Below are positions 1-8,624 of a DNA stretch of 41,863 bases, one piece after another; position 1 is the stretch's first letter; every line of letters starts with the position of its first letter. Origin of the DNA: Candidatus Caenarcanales bacterium (GTDB taxonomy: Bacteria; Cyanobacteriota; Vampirovibrionia; LMEP-6097). Under the pieces are notes generated by a model. It saw only the letters and a program-made list of their open reading frames with translations. It searched no databases and was not told the DNA's origin. Made by a program: the position numbers and the translations under genes. The stretch is taken from assembly GCA_947459525.1 (NCBI GenBank), contig CANHDW010000006.1:1-41863 (forward strand), written 5' to 3'.

Positions 1-78
1 AATACCGAAAGAATGCATACCGCTCTTAAAGCTAGTCCAAATGAGTTTCTTGCTGCATATTATCAACAAACTGCTTAA
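1..78 (+). CDS. Transposase C-terminal fragment (rve_3 / IS3-IS481 type), cut by window edge
   Basis: Frame 1 is open from the first base to TAA at 76-78 and encodes 25 residues, NTERMHTALKASPNEFLAAY and a few more. The spacing N-x-x-R-x-H-x-x-L-x(3)-P-x-E-F matches the usual end of DDE integrase-core transposases, which read like YNTERPHSALGYLTPAEF. The catalytic core lies outside the window, so the family cannot be fixed. The stop is only 14 bases from the stop of the convergent PRTase-like gene, leaving little room for the right terminal repeat of an intact element. The element is therefore probably truncated, or its end lies inside the neighbour. Confidence 0.55.
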   Translation, partial: NTERMHTALKASPNEFLAAYYQQTA

Positions 79-92
79 TTAAACTCATACTC

Positions 93-1766
93 CTAAAAGT
101 TTAATTTCTTAAGTCGTAAATTAGGAAGTTGACACTTACCATGAGCTCCAGCTAAATCATTAGGTGGAAAACCCAAAAACCCCAACAAATGCTCACGTTC
201 CTCTGAACTGATTTGAAAATATCTATTATTGTCTAAAACAGTTGGTGCTCTTCTAATACTAAAGTGAAGTATATCTGGATATAAAATCTGAGCTCCATTT
301 AAATATGTTTCATGAGCATAATCAGTCGAAAGTAAATTTACAGCTATAAATTTACAGGGTTTCACCATGCTATCACTAAAATCCTTTTCTGGAAAAGCTT
401 TCATATAAGTATTTTCAAACAACGTTGTCATATCAATAACACTGGTCCCTGAACCAGCAAAATCATCAAGCATTACAATTAATTTATTGTCAATATTTAA
501 AATATCACTAGCTGAATGCTGAAACTGAGTCTTATTAATACCAAATTTTTCAAATAAGATAAGGTTCATTATGGATAAACTTTTTAAAGAACATTCTTCT
601 GGCGTATAAAAAACAATATTTTCTTTAGGTATACCTAACTTTTCTGCATGTAATTCAACTTTTTCCAGCGCTTGACCAATCAAATCTGTTATATCTCTAT
701 GATTCAGAGTTACTAAAGATTTATTATAAAACTCTAAAAATAATAATTTTTCAGTGTCGCTCATCGGTTTAAGAAATTTTTCTAAAGCTAACTGAACTTT
801 TGAAAAATCAGTATATTGAGAAGAAAAGCATCTTGATATTTTTTTAAAACTATCTCCTGAAAATTGTTCTTCTGAGGGTTGTTTAATTATCACCGCATAA
901 GAGTCTAAACGTAGCTTCTCTAATTGTATTAAAAAAGGACTATTTGTTAAATTACTGACCAATTCAGGTATTTCATCCAAAGTGATATCGGTCTTAAGTT
1001 CTTTAATTTGTTCTACCAACTCCTTAGTTCTCTGTTTCACCTTTTCAAAAGAAAATGAATAAGGGTTCGAAATATCATTCAAACCATCTAAAATCCATAA
1101 TTTAACTTTTTTTTCTTTAATGTAATTTACTAACTCGGGACTATTTCGCAAAGTATTGATGACATCATGATCTATTATCAAAACAGCTTTTTCATGATCA
1201 CTTCTAAACAACTTCTGCTTTAATCTTTGTTCATTACCTTCATTATCTTTATAGTATCGGTTGTTTTTTTTCTCTAATAAATACCTCAAAGTTTTTGTTA
1301 AAGAAACTCCAGAGTTATCATGATCTATATCTAAAATATAAGCATGTCCAACATTATCAGCAATCATTTGAGATATCTTATTTAAACTATCAAAATTTGA
1401 ATATGGAAAAGCATGCATTAATACTTTCTTTGCAAGCTCTCTATCTTCTTTTGGAAATGAATTTACAAAACCTCTTATTTCGTTTGTTTTAGCCAATAAT
1501 CGACTGTTTATAAACTTACTAATTAATTCTCTGCTTTCAATTTCAACTCTTCGCCTACGATGTACTGGATTTAAATTTTGCAATGCAACATTTAAATCAT
1601 GATAATAAGGTCTTATATTCTGAGGAATTACAATCTTATTAGAATCACGAGAAGGTAATTCTTGAGTGGTTATCTTTTCTGACCTTGGATTTTTTTTAGT
1701 AATGCCTTGCTGAAGCAGAGGCGATCCAAATTTAAACTCATTTGGTAATATAGATGCATTTGACAT
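93..1766 (-). CDS. PRTase-like domain protein (possible conflict-system type)
   Basis: This protein of about 557 residues is not a housekeeping enzyme I recognise. Around residues 433-450 it has IVMLDDFAGSGTSV, which has the form of the PRPP-binding loop of phosphoribosyltransferases (hydrophobics, DD, then GSGTS). The DDF.GSGT version is what I recall for the PRTase-CE group proposed to act in bacterial conflict systems. A second region near residue 150 (YILDIDHDNSGVSLTKTL) and then VLIIDHDVINTL looks like a separate alpha/beta domain. The N-terminus is polar and probably flexible. I chose ATG at 1766; the ORF track uses GTG four codons upstream. No good ribosome site is seen. It sits beside an insertion-sequence remnant and directly downstream of a 40-base palindrome, which suggests accessory cargo. 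The PRTase-like fold is fairly likely; the function is unknown. Confidence 0.6.
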   Translation of the reverse strand: MSNASILPNEFKFGSPLLQQGITKKNPRSEKITTQELPSRDSNKIVIPQNIRPYYHDLNVALQNLNPVHRRRRVEIESRELISKFINSRLLAKTNEIRGFVNSFPKEDRELAKKVLMHAFPYSNFDSLNKISQMIADNVGHAYILDIDHDNSGVSLTKTLRYLLEKKNNRYYKDNEGNEQRLKQKLFRSDHEKAVLIIDHDVINTLRNSPELVNYIKEKKVKLWILDGLNDISNPYSFSFEKVKQRTKELVEQIKELKTDITLDEIPELVSNLTNSPFLIQLEKLRLDSYAVIIKQPSEEQFSGDSFKKISRCFSSQYTDFSKVQLALEKFLKPMSDTEKLLFLEFYNKSLVTLNHRDITDLIGQALEKVELHAEKLGIPKENIVFYTPEECSLKSLSIMNLILFEKFGINKTQFQHSASDILNIDNKLIVMLDDFAGSGTSVIDMTTLFENTYMKAFPEKDFSDSMVKPCKFIAVNLLSTDYAHETYLNGAQILYPDILHFSIRRAPTVLDNNRYFQISSEEREHLLGFLGFPPNDLAGAHGKCQLPNLRLKKLNF

Positions 1767-1779
1767 TTCACAAATCACA

Positions 1780-1819
1780 AGATTTAGTCTTAATCAGATT
1801 TCTGTTTAAGACTAAATCT
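1780..1819. promoter_or_regulatory. 40-bp near-perfect palindrome just upstream of the PRTase-like gene
   Basis: AGATTTAGTCTTAA (1780-1793) is matched exactly by TTAAGACTAAATCT (1806-1819). The 12-base centre is itself CAGA-TT-TCTG, so almost all 40 bases can pair. It lies within 14 bases of the likely ATG. It could be an operator, a hairpin in the leader that hides the ribosome site, or the terminator of ribH upstream. It has no clean T-run. Confidence 0.6.
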
Positions 1820-1870
1820 ACAAAACAAAATGCCTGTTATTTTGACAAATATTTTCTATAAAAGCCTTAA

Positions 1871-2446
1871 TTAAAACCCCAAAACCTGCAAACAAGACAA
1901 AGCCAGCTCTTTACCCTTATCATCTTGAGTAACACTCGCCCTCGCTAAAGCCTGCTCTTCTGTATTTACCGTAAGAACCCCATTAATAATCGGCTTAGAA
2001 TAATCCAGCATTACATCCATAATGCCTCTGGCTGATTCGTTCGCCACTATCTCAAAATGATAAGTTTCACCACGAATAATAGTGGCAAAGCAAATAATTG
2101 CATGATAACCAGTAAAACTATCATGAGACTGTTCCCAAACTCCAATTTCTGCGTTTTCGTCTAAATCTTCATCACCCTCTAAATCCTCGTCATCCTCTAA
2201 ATCCTTCTCAAAAAGCTTCTGGCAGGCATAAGGCATCTCGAAAGCACCAGGAGTGTAATAGCTATCTATATTTTCAGCTCTAATACCAAATTTAATTAAA
2301 GTCTCTTTCGCTGAATCTGCCATTTCTTGGTTATAGCCTATGTTCCAGTTAGCGATAACTAGAGCTATTCTGATATTCTCAAGATAAAGGTTTTCAAGGA
2401 TTTCTTCTAATTTAAATTCTGGTCTTGAGTGTCGCATATGATGCAT
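1871..2446 (-). CDS. ribH: 6,7-dimethyl-8-ribityllumazine synthase with in-frame acidic insertion
   Basis: RibH condenses 5-amino-6-ribitylamino-uracil with dihydroxybutanone phosphate in riboflavin synthesis. Family motifs are present in order: ANWN near residue 33, PGAFEMP, then RGETYHFEIVANESARGI and the C-terminal GVLTVNTEEQALAR. The family is usually 150-160 residues and this protein has 191. The excess is mainly one block (about residues 80-112) between the helix after PGAFEMP and the strand leading to RGET. It holds 6-residue acidic repeats (DLEDDE, DLEGDE) followed by DENAEIGVWEQS, which is a copy of the dispersed repeat. The active-site segments on both sides are intact, so the enzyme is probably functional. 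The start could be Met1 or Met4. Full-length repeat DNA also lies upstream, between this gene and miaB. Confidence 0.93.
   Translation of the reverse strand: MHHMRHSRPEFKLEEILENLYLENIRIALVIANWNIGYNQEMADSAKETLIKFGIRAENIDSYYTPGAFEMPYACQKLFEKDLEDDEDLEGDEDLDENAEIGVWEQSHDSFTGYHAIICFATIIRGETYHFEIVANESARGIMDVMLDYSKPIINGVLTVNTEEQALARASVTQDDKGKELALSCLQVLGF
2125..2197 (-). repeat. Dispersed-repeat copy embedded in ribH
   Basis: Read on the minus strand, GACGAAAACGCAGAAATTGG and its continuation through GGGAACAGTCTC matches the right half of the 121-bp element. It is translated as DENAEIGVWEQS. Upstream are three 18-bp near-repeats starting GATTTAGA (DLEDDE/DLEGDE/DLDENA), apparently an expansion of the element's own GAGGATCATGAGGACGAC part. 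Confidence 0.75.
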
Positions 2447-2460
2447 TCTAGCTTAGTCCG

Positions 2461-2485
2461 CGATGAAAAACTTCATTTTTCATCG
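2461..2485. terminator. A/T-flanked hairpin preceding full repeat copy 1
   Basis: CGATGAAAAA-cttca-TTTTTCATCG is a perfect 10-bp stem with a 5-base loop, 11 bases before the repeat. A hairpin with the same core (GATGAAAAA-N5-TTTTTCATC) precedes the other full copy at 36214-36256. It may belong to the repeat or act as a terminator. Here it also falls in the ribH leader. Confidence 0.5.
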
Positions 2486-2496
2486 TTTCCTTAAAT

Positions 2497-2617
2497 GGGC
2501 ATGTAGCCGAACGAACAAGTTCAAGGCTGAGGAGGACGAATGACCGCAGTGTACCAAGCGTACATGAGGATCATGAGGACGACGAAAACGCAGAAATTGG
2601 AGTTCGGGAACATGCCC
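2497..2617 (+). repeat. Full-length dispersed palindromic repeat, copy 1 (121 bp)
   Basis: The ends GGGCATGTAGCCGAAC (2497-2512) and GTTCGGGAACATGCCC (2602-2617) are inverted repeats matching at 14 of 16 positions. The interior shares a long near-identical core with 36258-36378. It contains a small GTAC-N5-GTAC hairpin and GACGAAAACGCAGAAATTGG, the part found alone elsewhere in the window. Frame 1 is open through all 40 codons, though no gene here uses it. The right end touches the TAG stop of miaB. Confidence 0.85.
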
Positions 2618-4009
2618 CTAAACGAACTCTCCACGCAATGCCCAAGGATTAGTCCTAGTAATCCTCACATCAGCAAAAGTACCAATATATTTATCATGCA
2701 AAGCTGGATCACACTCTATGTTTACAGTCTTATTATTAAAAATTCTACCCGTTAGCCTATCTGGGTTACGCACTGATTTACCCTCGACTAGGACTTTCTC
2801 TACCTTGCCTACATATCTTAAAGCCTGCTTCTCAGCGACTTCCGTGCAGATAGCATTTAAAAGTCTAATTCTTTCCTGCTTTTCAGCATGGGTAATATTA
2901 TCCTCCCACTCAGCAGCTGGTGTAAATGGACGTTTAGAATAAATAGCAGTATTGCAAGCATCATAGCCCACTTCTTGAACGACTTTCACTGAATCCATAA
3001 ACTGTTCATGCGTCTCACCAGGAAAGCCGACGATAATATCACCAGTAATCGAAGCCTCTGGCATTAGCTTACGAATATAATTTACTAATTCCATATACCT
3101 AGCTACAGTGTATCTACGAGCCATACGCTTAAGAACCTCATCATTACCAGCTTGTATCGGCACATGAAAATATTTAGAAACCTTAGGTAGCTCTGCTACT
3201 GTCTCTATAAGTTCATAGGTCATATCACAGGGATGTGAGGTTAAAAACTTAATTCTTTCTATACCATCCACTTTATGTACTTCTCGCAGTAAGGCTGCTA
3301 GATTAGTTCCTATATCTAGACCATAACCATCGACATTCTGCCCTAATAATATAATCTCTTTAAAACCTTCAGCAGCTAAAGCCTGCACTTCAGATACTAT
3401 ATCGGTCGTAGATCTAGAACGCTGATCACCACGAGTTTTAGGCACTATACAGTAAGTGCAGCGATAATTACAGCCATAGATAACATTTACCCAAGCATAA
3501 TACTTAGTTTTTCTAAATATCGGGGTCTCTGGAATATCCTCTGGCAGCTCTTCCCAGATTTCAGCTACCTGAGGGCGGCTTGCATAGACACCTTTATTCT
3601 TAATAGCTGGCTCTATACCATTTAAAAGATTAATCTGGTGCTTCGCCTCTGCTTCTAAAACTAAATCTGGAAGACGATGTAAATTATGAGTACCGATGAC
3701 TATATCAGCAGTTCTTACATCAGTAGCGAGTTTAGTTCCCTCCTGCTGCGGCACACAGCCCGCTAAAGCTATCATACTACCCGGCTTACGAGTCTTATCC
3801 CACTTACCCATATAGCTACGCATCTTATCTACAGCGTGTTCTCTGATACTACAAGTATTTAAAATAGAAAGATCCGCTTCCATTCTATCTTCCGTTTGAA
3901 CATAATCGATTTCATCTAAAAGCCCTAACATTCTTTCAGTGTCGGCGACATTCATTTGGCAGCCTAGGGTCTCTATAAAAACTTTCTTTTTAGTTTTAGT
4001 AATCGACAT
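2618..4009 (-). CDS. miaB: tRNA-2-methylthio-N6-dimethylallyladenosine synthase
   Basis: This radical-SAM methylthiotransferase modifies i6A37 in tRNAs that read UNN codons. The 463 residues carry the full MiaB set. The N-terminal UPF0004 domain has its three cluster cysteines in LGCQMN, LNTCSIR and AGCVPQ. The radical-SAM domain has CNYRCTYCIVPKTRG. The C-terminus is a TRAM domain. Length is normal for the family. The start ATG is 7 bases after the helicase stop, so the two are probably co-transcribed. No Shine-Dalgarno site is evident. The TAG stop is followed directly by the terminal sequence of repeat copy 1. Confidence 0.96.
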   Translation of the reverse strand: MSITKTKKKVFIETLGCQMNVADTERMLGLLDEIDYVQTEDRMEADLSILNTCSIREHAVDKMRSYMGKWDKTRKPGSMIALAGCVPQQEGTKLATDVRTADIVIGTHNLHRLPDLVLEAEAKHQINLLNGIEPAIKNKGVYASRPQVAEIWEELPEDIPETPIFRKTKYYAWVNVIYGCNYRCTYCIVPKTRGDQRSRSTTDIVSEVQALAAEGFKEIILLGQNVDGYGLDIGTNLAALLREVHKVDGIERIKFLTSHPCDMTYELIETVAELPKVSKYFHVPIQAGNDEVLKRMARRYTVARYMELVNYIRKLMPEASITGDIIVGFPGETHEQFMDSVKVVQEVGYDACNTAIYSKRPFTPAAEWEDNITHAEKQERIRLLNAICTEVAEKQALRYVGKVEKVLVEGKSVRNPDRLTGRIFNNKTVNIECDPALHDKYIGTFADVRITRTNPWALRGEFV

Positions 4010-4016
4010 TATTTAT

Positions 4017-6317
4017 TTAGACGAAAGTAGGCTCTAGAACTGGTTCTTGTTCAATCAACTGTACAGCCTGAACCGCAAGCTCTGTAATCTTTCTATCAAG
4101 ACTACTAAGTTTGGATACCTGCTTGCACATATCAACAGTGCGTCTAAGGGCTTTTAAAGCATCACCATCATCAGCTCTATTAGAAGACATCAGCTCTTCC
4201 CAATTCTGGGATTCCATCCACTTAGTAATTACAGCAGATACATCCATGTTTATATCAACAGGTTTCATTACTCTAAAATCACGCTGAACTTTTACTACGC
4301 TTCTAGCGATATTTTTTAAATTCTCAAAAACCTCATAATTATCTGCCTGAGCTTTAAGACCAAAACTATCTCTAGAAGATCTTGATTCCACGACCACCGC
4401 AGATAATAAACAAGCAAACTGAGTAACATCTAAATTCTTCACAAAATCCTTAGTTAAAACTTCTGTGATATATAGAGAATTCTCAGAGCGAATCGCAGCA
4501 CATATTTTACCAAGTTCTGTAGGCTTATAATTACTATCTAAATATGCTTTCTCTTTTAAAAGCTCCGTAACATCTTGGAAATTCTGCCAGTAAGTCTCTT
4601 CTTTAGCCTTAAGAATCTGATTTAATTCTCTTATCTTTTTACGATAACGCCTTAAAGTAGAAAACTGCTTAGAACAGGGCTTCTGTTTAGGACAGCCATT
4701 ACATGGATAATTCTGAGCCTCTAGAGTTAATATCTCTAAAAGTTCCTCCATCGCAGTAACATCTGGCGACATTTCTTCTTCTAATTTTTTCTTACTTTTT
4801 CTCGTCTCATCGAGTTTATCTTGCATCGATCTATAATGCTGAAGATCGCCAATTTCACCAGGGCAAAGCGGTGTCTGCAAGTCGAACTGCTTATTTTCAA
4901 GTAAACTCTTCTCAGCTAATATAGGTTTAATATCTCTAAGAATTAAAGAATGACCAAAGCTTTTAAATATAAGTGCTTTCACCTCATCAAGAGAATGATT
5001 AGTAAGTAAGTTAAGAACCATCTCATAGCTTGGTCTGAAATTACTTTCTATGTCCTCAGCCTTAGAAACCGCTAAAGAAGCAGCATCTCCAGCAGTCTGA
5101 TTACTGTTCTTAACAGTAATTACATAACCAACATCGTCCATGCCTCTTCTACCAGCACGTCCAGACATCTGAAGAAATTCAGAAGCTTTCAGGGATCTAA
5201 ATCCATGATCACCCATCTTCTCAAGACTACTAATAATAGTAGTTCTAGCTGGCATATTAATACCAGCTGCTAATGTTTCAGTAGAAAATACTATTTTAAT
5301 AAGTCCTTTCGTAAATAAATCTTCGATTAATACTTTTAAAGCTGGTAATAGACCTGAATGATGCGAAGCCACGCCTTTACGAATAAGATTTAGGTGTGGG
5401 TAATTCGCTATAAAACTACTAGACTTAATCTGCTCATCGATGATTTTATTTAATTCACTAGATTCTTTTTCAGTAAGTAACTTAAGCTCCTCACACTGCT
5501 TAGCGTAGTTATCACAGCCTTTTCTACTAAAGACGAAATAAATAGCAGGCAGCATACTCTTTTTAGCTAATTCTTCTACTACTAAATCTGGGGAAACTGG
5601 CTTACCAAAACCACCACCACGATGAGAAAATTTATGCTTAGAGCCAGAACGATTATCATTCCTTTCTTTAAGCTTCGGATTTAACTTACCATTAGGCGTA
5701 ATTAAAGGAAGCAGCTGCTCATCTTTAAAATAAAAATGATGCAGGGGAACTGGTCTAAAATCAGTCTTCACTAAAGCACACTCACCATGCACATTAGAAA
5801 TCCAATCTCTAAGCTCTTCAGGGTTATTAATAGTCGCAGATAAAGCGATTAATTTAACTGATTTAGGACTGTATATTACACTCTCTTCCCAAACAGTTCC
5901 TCTAGACTCATCCCCAATATAGTGAAACTCATCAAAAATAACAAACTTCAAATCTTCAAGATAAGGATCTAAAGAACCAAATGTCGTGCCATAAAGCATA
6001 TTACGGTAAATTTCATTCGTCAGAACCATAATCTGAGCATCTCTATTCTTAGAGGTGTCTCCAGTGAGTATGCCTACCTTCTCAATCCCGTAATCTCTTT
6101 GAAATTCTAAAAATTTCTGATTAATTAAAGCCTTTAAAGGTGCTGTATAAAATACTTTCTTGCCTTCTGCTATAGCCATCGCAATAGCTTCAGAGGCTAT
6201 CGCCGTTTTACCTGCACCAGTAGGTGCACTAACGATTAAATTTTTTGAGTCCTTAATGAAAGCTATCGACTCTTCTTGAAAAGCATCAAGCTTGAACTTC
6301 GTCTTAGTTATTACCAT
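4017..6317 (-). CDS. HelY/Ski2-like superfamily 2 RNA helicase
   Basis: This 766-residue protein has a Walker A motif, APTGAGKT, at residues 31-38, then FDEFHYIGD (DEVH-type motif II), LSATINNP (motif III) and MSGRAGRRG (motif VI), which is the Ski2/Mtr4/HelY signature. The middle holds CNGCPKQKPC, matching the position of the PChxCp segment of HelY-type proteins. The C-terminal part is helical and resembles the DSHCT region. Members of this family unwind RNA for turnover or processing. Cyanobacteria and actinobacteria carry such helicases. It is the gene upstream of miaB. The ATG is preceded by AAGGAATTTGGA at a long distance, which is not a convincing ribosome site. Confidence 0.87.
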   Translation of the reverse strand: MVITKTKFKLDAFQEESIAFIKDSKNLIVSAPTGAGKTAIASEAIAMAIAEGKKVFYTAPLKALINQKFLEFQRDYGIEKVGILTGDTSKNRDAQIMVLTNEIYRNMLYGTTFGSLDPYLEDLKFVIFDEFHYIGDESRGTVWEESVIYSPKSVKLIALSATINNPEELRDWISNVHGECALVKTDFRPVPLHHFYFKDEQLLPLITPNGKLNPKLKERNDNRSGSKHKFSHRGGGFGKPVSPDLVVEELAKKSMLPAIYFVFSRKGCDNYAKQCEELKLLTEKESSELNKIIDEQIKSSSFIANYPHLNLIRKGVASHHSGLLPALKVLIEDLFTKGLIKIVFSTETLAAGINMPARTTIISSLEKMGDHGFRSLKASEFLQMSGRAGRRGMDDVGYVITVKNSNQTAGDAASLAVSKAEDIESNFRPSYEMVLNLLTNHSLDEVKALIFKSFGHSLILRDIKPILAEKSLLENKQFDLQTPLCPGEIGDLQHYRSMQDKLDETRKSKKKLEEEMSPDVTAMEELLEILTLEAQNYPCNGCPKQKPCSKQFSTLRRYRKKIRELNQILKAKEETYWQNFQDVTELLKEKAYLDSNYKPTELGKICAAIRSENSLYITEVLTKDFVKNLDVTQFACLLSAVVVESRSSRDSFGLKAQADNYEVFENLKNIARSVVKVQRDFRVMKPVDINMDVSAVITKWMESQNWEELMSSNRADDGDALKALRRTVDMCKQVSKLSSLDRKITELAVQAVQLIEQEPVLEPTFV

Positions 6318-6339
6318 TTAGTAAATCCAAATTCCTTGT

Positions 6340-6363
6340 ATAAACACTATTATTCATGTTTAT
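6340..6363. promoter_or_regulatory. Small inverted repeat upstream of the helicase gene
   Basis: ATAAACA-N10-TGTTTAT lies about 23 bases before the helicase ATG. It could be an operator or a leader hairpin. It is a short AT-rich match and chance is possible. Confidence 0.2.
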
Positions 6364-6407
6364 TTTTAGCATGGATAATGAAAAAGAGTTAACTAGTCAA
6401 GCTTTTT

Positions 6408-7160
6408 TTAAGTATTAGATTTTTTTAAATCACTAAAATCATAAGGGTTATAGCCATTAATAAAACTACCATTTAGACTCACACTGCGAGCAGTGAAAGG
6501 ATATAGATATCCATATTTAACGCCGGTAGTAAAACCTTTAGCCGCACCACTAAGAGCACCCGCAACAGCACCCACACCAAGGCCACTTACATTACCAGTA
6601 GCCTCGCCTAAAATCCCAGGTCCCATATATTCAGAAAAACCATCTGCGTAAGTTATAGCTTTAGAAATACTACCTCTAACAGCTCCGATAGGCGTACCAG
6701 CAGCTATTCCAACAGGAACGCCTACTAAAGTACCAAAAACTCTATGAAAAATACTAGTTTCATCAGCCTTTGCTACTTCAGGCTTAGCTTCAATTTTTAC
6801 TGGAACTACTGGTGGTGCTACTGCAAGTAGATCAGCCTTCGCTTTATATTCACCAACTTTTCTATTTAATTCTTGATTTTCACTTCTTAGATTAGCAATC
6901 GCTCCATCTAACTGGGATTTATCACGATAACAGTCATTACATTTTTGATTAGTAGAATCTAAATCTGTCCTCAATTTTTCAGCTTCAGCTTGCTGATCAA
7001 GATAAAGATTTTTATACTCATCAGCGTTAAGTCTTGCACGCTCAAGTTCATTTCTTAAATCTGAACTTAAATCCTTCATCGGTCTTGGTAAACCACCTGC
7101 AAAAGCTGACTGCTGAGACCCCAATGCCAAAAATACTAAACATAATATTACTTTTTTCAT
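6408..7160 (-). CDS. Exported coiled-coil protein with glycine-zipper-like tail
   Basis: Function is not recognised. Residues 1-21 form a clear Sec signal peptide (MKKVILCLVFLALGSQQSAFA) with cleavage likely before GG. Residues of about 30-105 are charged heptad-like sequence predicted to be a coiled coil, with two cysteines in QKCNDCYRD. A short Pro/Val/Ala linker follows. Then comes a Gly/Ala-rich weakly hydrophobic part (GVPVGIAAGTPIGAVRGS and GVGAVAGALSGAAKG) of the glycine-zipper kind seen in envelope proteins. It is probably periplasmic or outer-membrane associated. The gene sits between the helicase and the phosphorylase without a link in function. Confidence 0.72.
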   Translation of the reverse strand: MKKVILCLVFLALGSQQSAFAGGLPRPMKDLSSDLRNELERARLNADEYKNLYLDQQAEAEKLRTDLDSTNQKCNDCYRDKSQLDGAIANLRSENQELNRKVGEYKAKADLLAVAPPVVPVKIEAKPEVAKADETSIFHRVFGTLVGVPVGIAAGTPIGAVRGSISKAITYADGFSEYMGPGILGEATGNVSGLGVGAVAGALSGAAKGFTTGVKYGYLYPFTARSVSLNGSFINGYNPYDFSDLKKSNT

Positions 7161-7243
7161 ACAAAGACAATTATCTTACCACGTCAAGGTGTGCTAGTTT
7201 CTTATACCCAAAGAGACTGAAAAGAAGAGCAAAGGTTCCATTC

Positions 7244-8572
7244 TTATGAAAAAAGTGAGAAGGGATTCTTCACATTCAAGAGAAGTTTTGGCTTCGTAAC
7301 AGCTGTATGACTAAAAGTTATCGCTTTTAAAAACTCTGCTGCGACAAAATTTAAATCAAGCTCAGCTTGACTTGAAAATACAGTAAATATGGTATCTCCA
7401 GCTTTAACTTCATCTCCCACTTTAGCCAAGAAAGTTATACCAGCTGTATAATCAATGCCGCTATTTTTTGACTTATTAAGACCGAAGGCTAGCTCATTAG
7501 CTAGGCGGCCGACTTGCTCACAGGAAATATCTTTTATAAAAGCATTCTCAGAAGCTTTAAAAGCATATTCATGCTTAGCTCTACTAGTATCTTTAAAAGC
7601 CTTTAAATCACCGCCCTGCGCAGAAATCCATTCATCAAATTTCACATAAGCTTTACCAGAAGCAATCGCAGAAATAACTTCAGCCTTATCCACTAACAGA
7701 CTCGCTAACTCAACCACTAATTCATAGGTATCATTCTTCAAAGTACCTTCTAAAATTTCCATAGCTTCTATAATTTCAAGTGCATTACCCACAGCATAAC
7801 CCAATGGCTGACTCATATTCGTAATCAGAACTTTAACATTCAGTTTAAGCTCCGTGGCAATAGCCAGAATCTCATCTCTGAGGGCTTTAGCTGAATTTAA
7901 ATCTTTCATGAAGGCTCCATCACCACATTTAATATCTATTAAAATGACATCAGCACCACCAGCTATTTTTTTTGACATGACACTAGAAGCGATAAGTGGT
8001 ACAGAATCTACAGTAGAAGTAAGATCTCTAAGAGCATAAAGCTTTTTATCAGCAGGCGCAAAATCAGTGGTTTGCCCAGAAATAGCGATACCAATTTCTG
8101 CAATCTGTTTTTCAAAAGCTTGAATATCAATGTCAATCTTAAAACCTGGTATAGACTGGAGTTTATCAACAGTCCCGCCTGTATGACCAAGAGCCCCACC
8201 TGAAAATTTAGATACCTTAAATCCTAAAGCTGCCAGCAAAGGAGATAGTACAATGGTCACTTTATCACCAACCCCGCCAGTACTGTGCTTATCAACAAAG
8301 CCTCGTGTGCTAGCCTCTCTTTCACCACTAATATCGCAAGCTTGATCATGCCTTTTCAAAGTAAGTACATGTCCGCTGTAAGCCATAGCTCTAGTTAATT
8401 CAGCAGTTTCACGATGATTTAAGCCATTTAATCGCACAGCCATTAACCAAGCACTTAACTGAAAATCTGGGATGGAGGAGATATTATTGATAAGCCAATT
8501 AATCTCATCTAAACTGTGTTCCAGTCCATTTTTTTTCTTATTAATAATTTCAACTACACTGTATTTAGACAT
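7244..8572 (-). CDS. deoA: Thymidine / pyrimidine-nucleoside phosphorylase
   Basis: It performs phosphorolysis of thymidine or uridine in nucleoside salvage. The N-terminal helical domain starts MSKYSVVEIINKKKNGLEHS, as in DeoA/Pdp proteins. KHSTGGVGDK is the phosphate-binding signature and SGGALGHTGGTVDKL follows as in the family. The C-terminus fits the PYNP_C domain. The ORF track extends to 8650, but those 26 extra residues overlap atpG and are absent from the family, so I start at the ATG at 8572 (442 residues, usual length). The sequence does not separate the thymidine-specific from the broad pyrimidine enzyme. Confidence 0.93.
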   Translation of the reverse strand: MSKYSVVEIINKKKNGLEHSLDEINWLINNISSIPDFQLSAWLMAVRLNGLNHRETAELTRAMAYSGHVLTLKRHDQACDISGEREASTRGFVDKHSTGGVGDKVTIVLSPLLAALGFKVSKFSGGALGHTGGTVDKLQSIPGFKIDIDIQAFEKQIAEIGIAISGQTTDFAPADKKLYALRDLTSTVDSVPLIASSVMSKKIAGGADVILIDIKCGDGAFMKDLNSAKALRDEILAIATELKLNVKVLITNMSQPLGYAVGNALEIIEAMEILEGTLKNDTYELVVELASLLVDKAEVISAIASGKAYVKFDEWISAQGGDLKAFKDTSRAKHEYAFKASENAFIKDISCEQVGRLANELAFGLNKSKNSGIDYTAGITFLAKVGDEVKAGDTIFTVFSSQAELDLNFVAAEFLKAITFSHTAVTKPKLLLNVKNPFSLFS

Positions 8573-8624
8573 TAAGAACCAACGAAAGAAGTTAGATAAT
8601 TTAAAAGCTTTAAAGCTCTTAATA

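Noticed and set aside
2540-2755. 71-residue plus-strand ORF with GAGGAGG before its ATG
   Set aside because: Its first part is the repeat read in another frame and the rest is antisense to miaB. Copy 2 gives a different ORF tail. No support as a gene, though the imitation of a start site is noted under the repeat.
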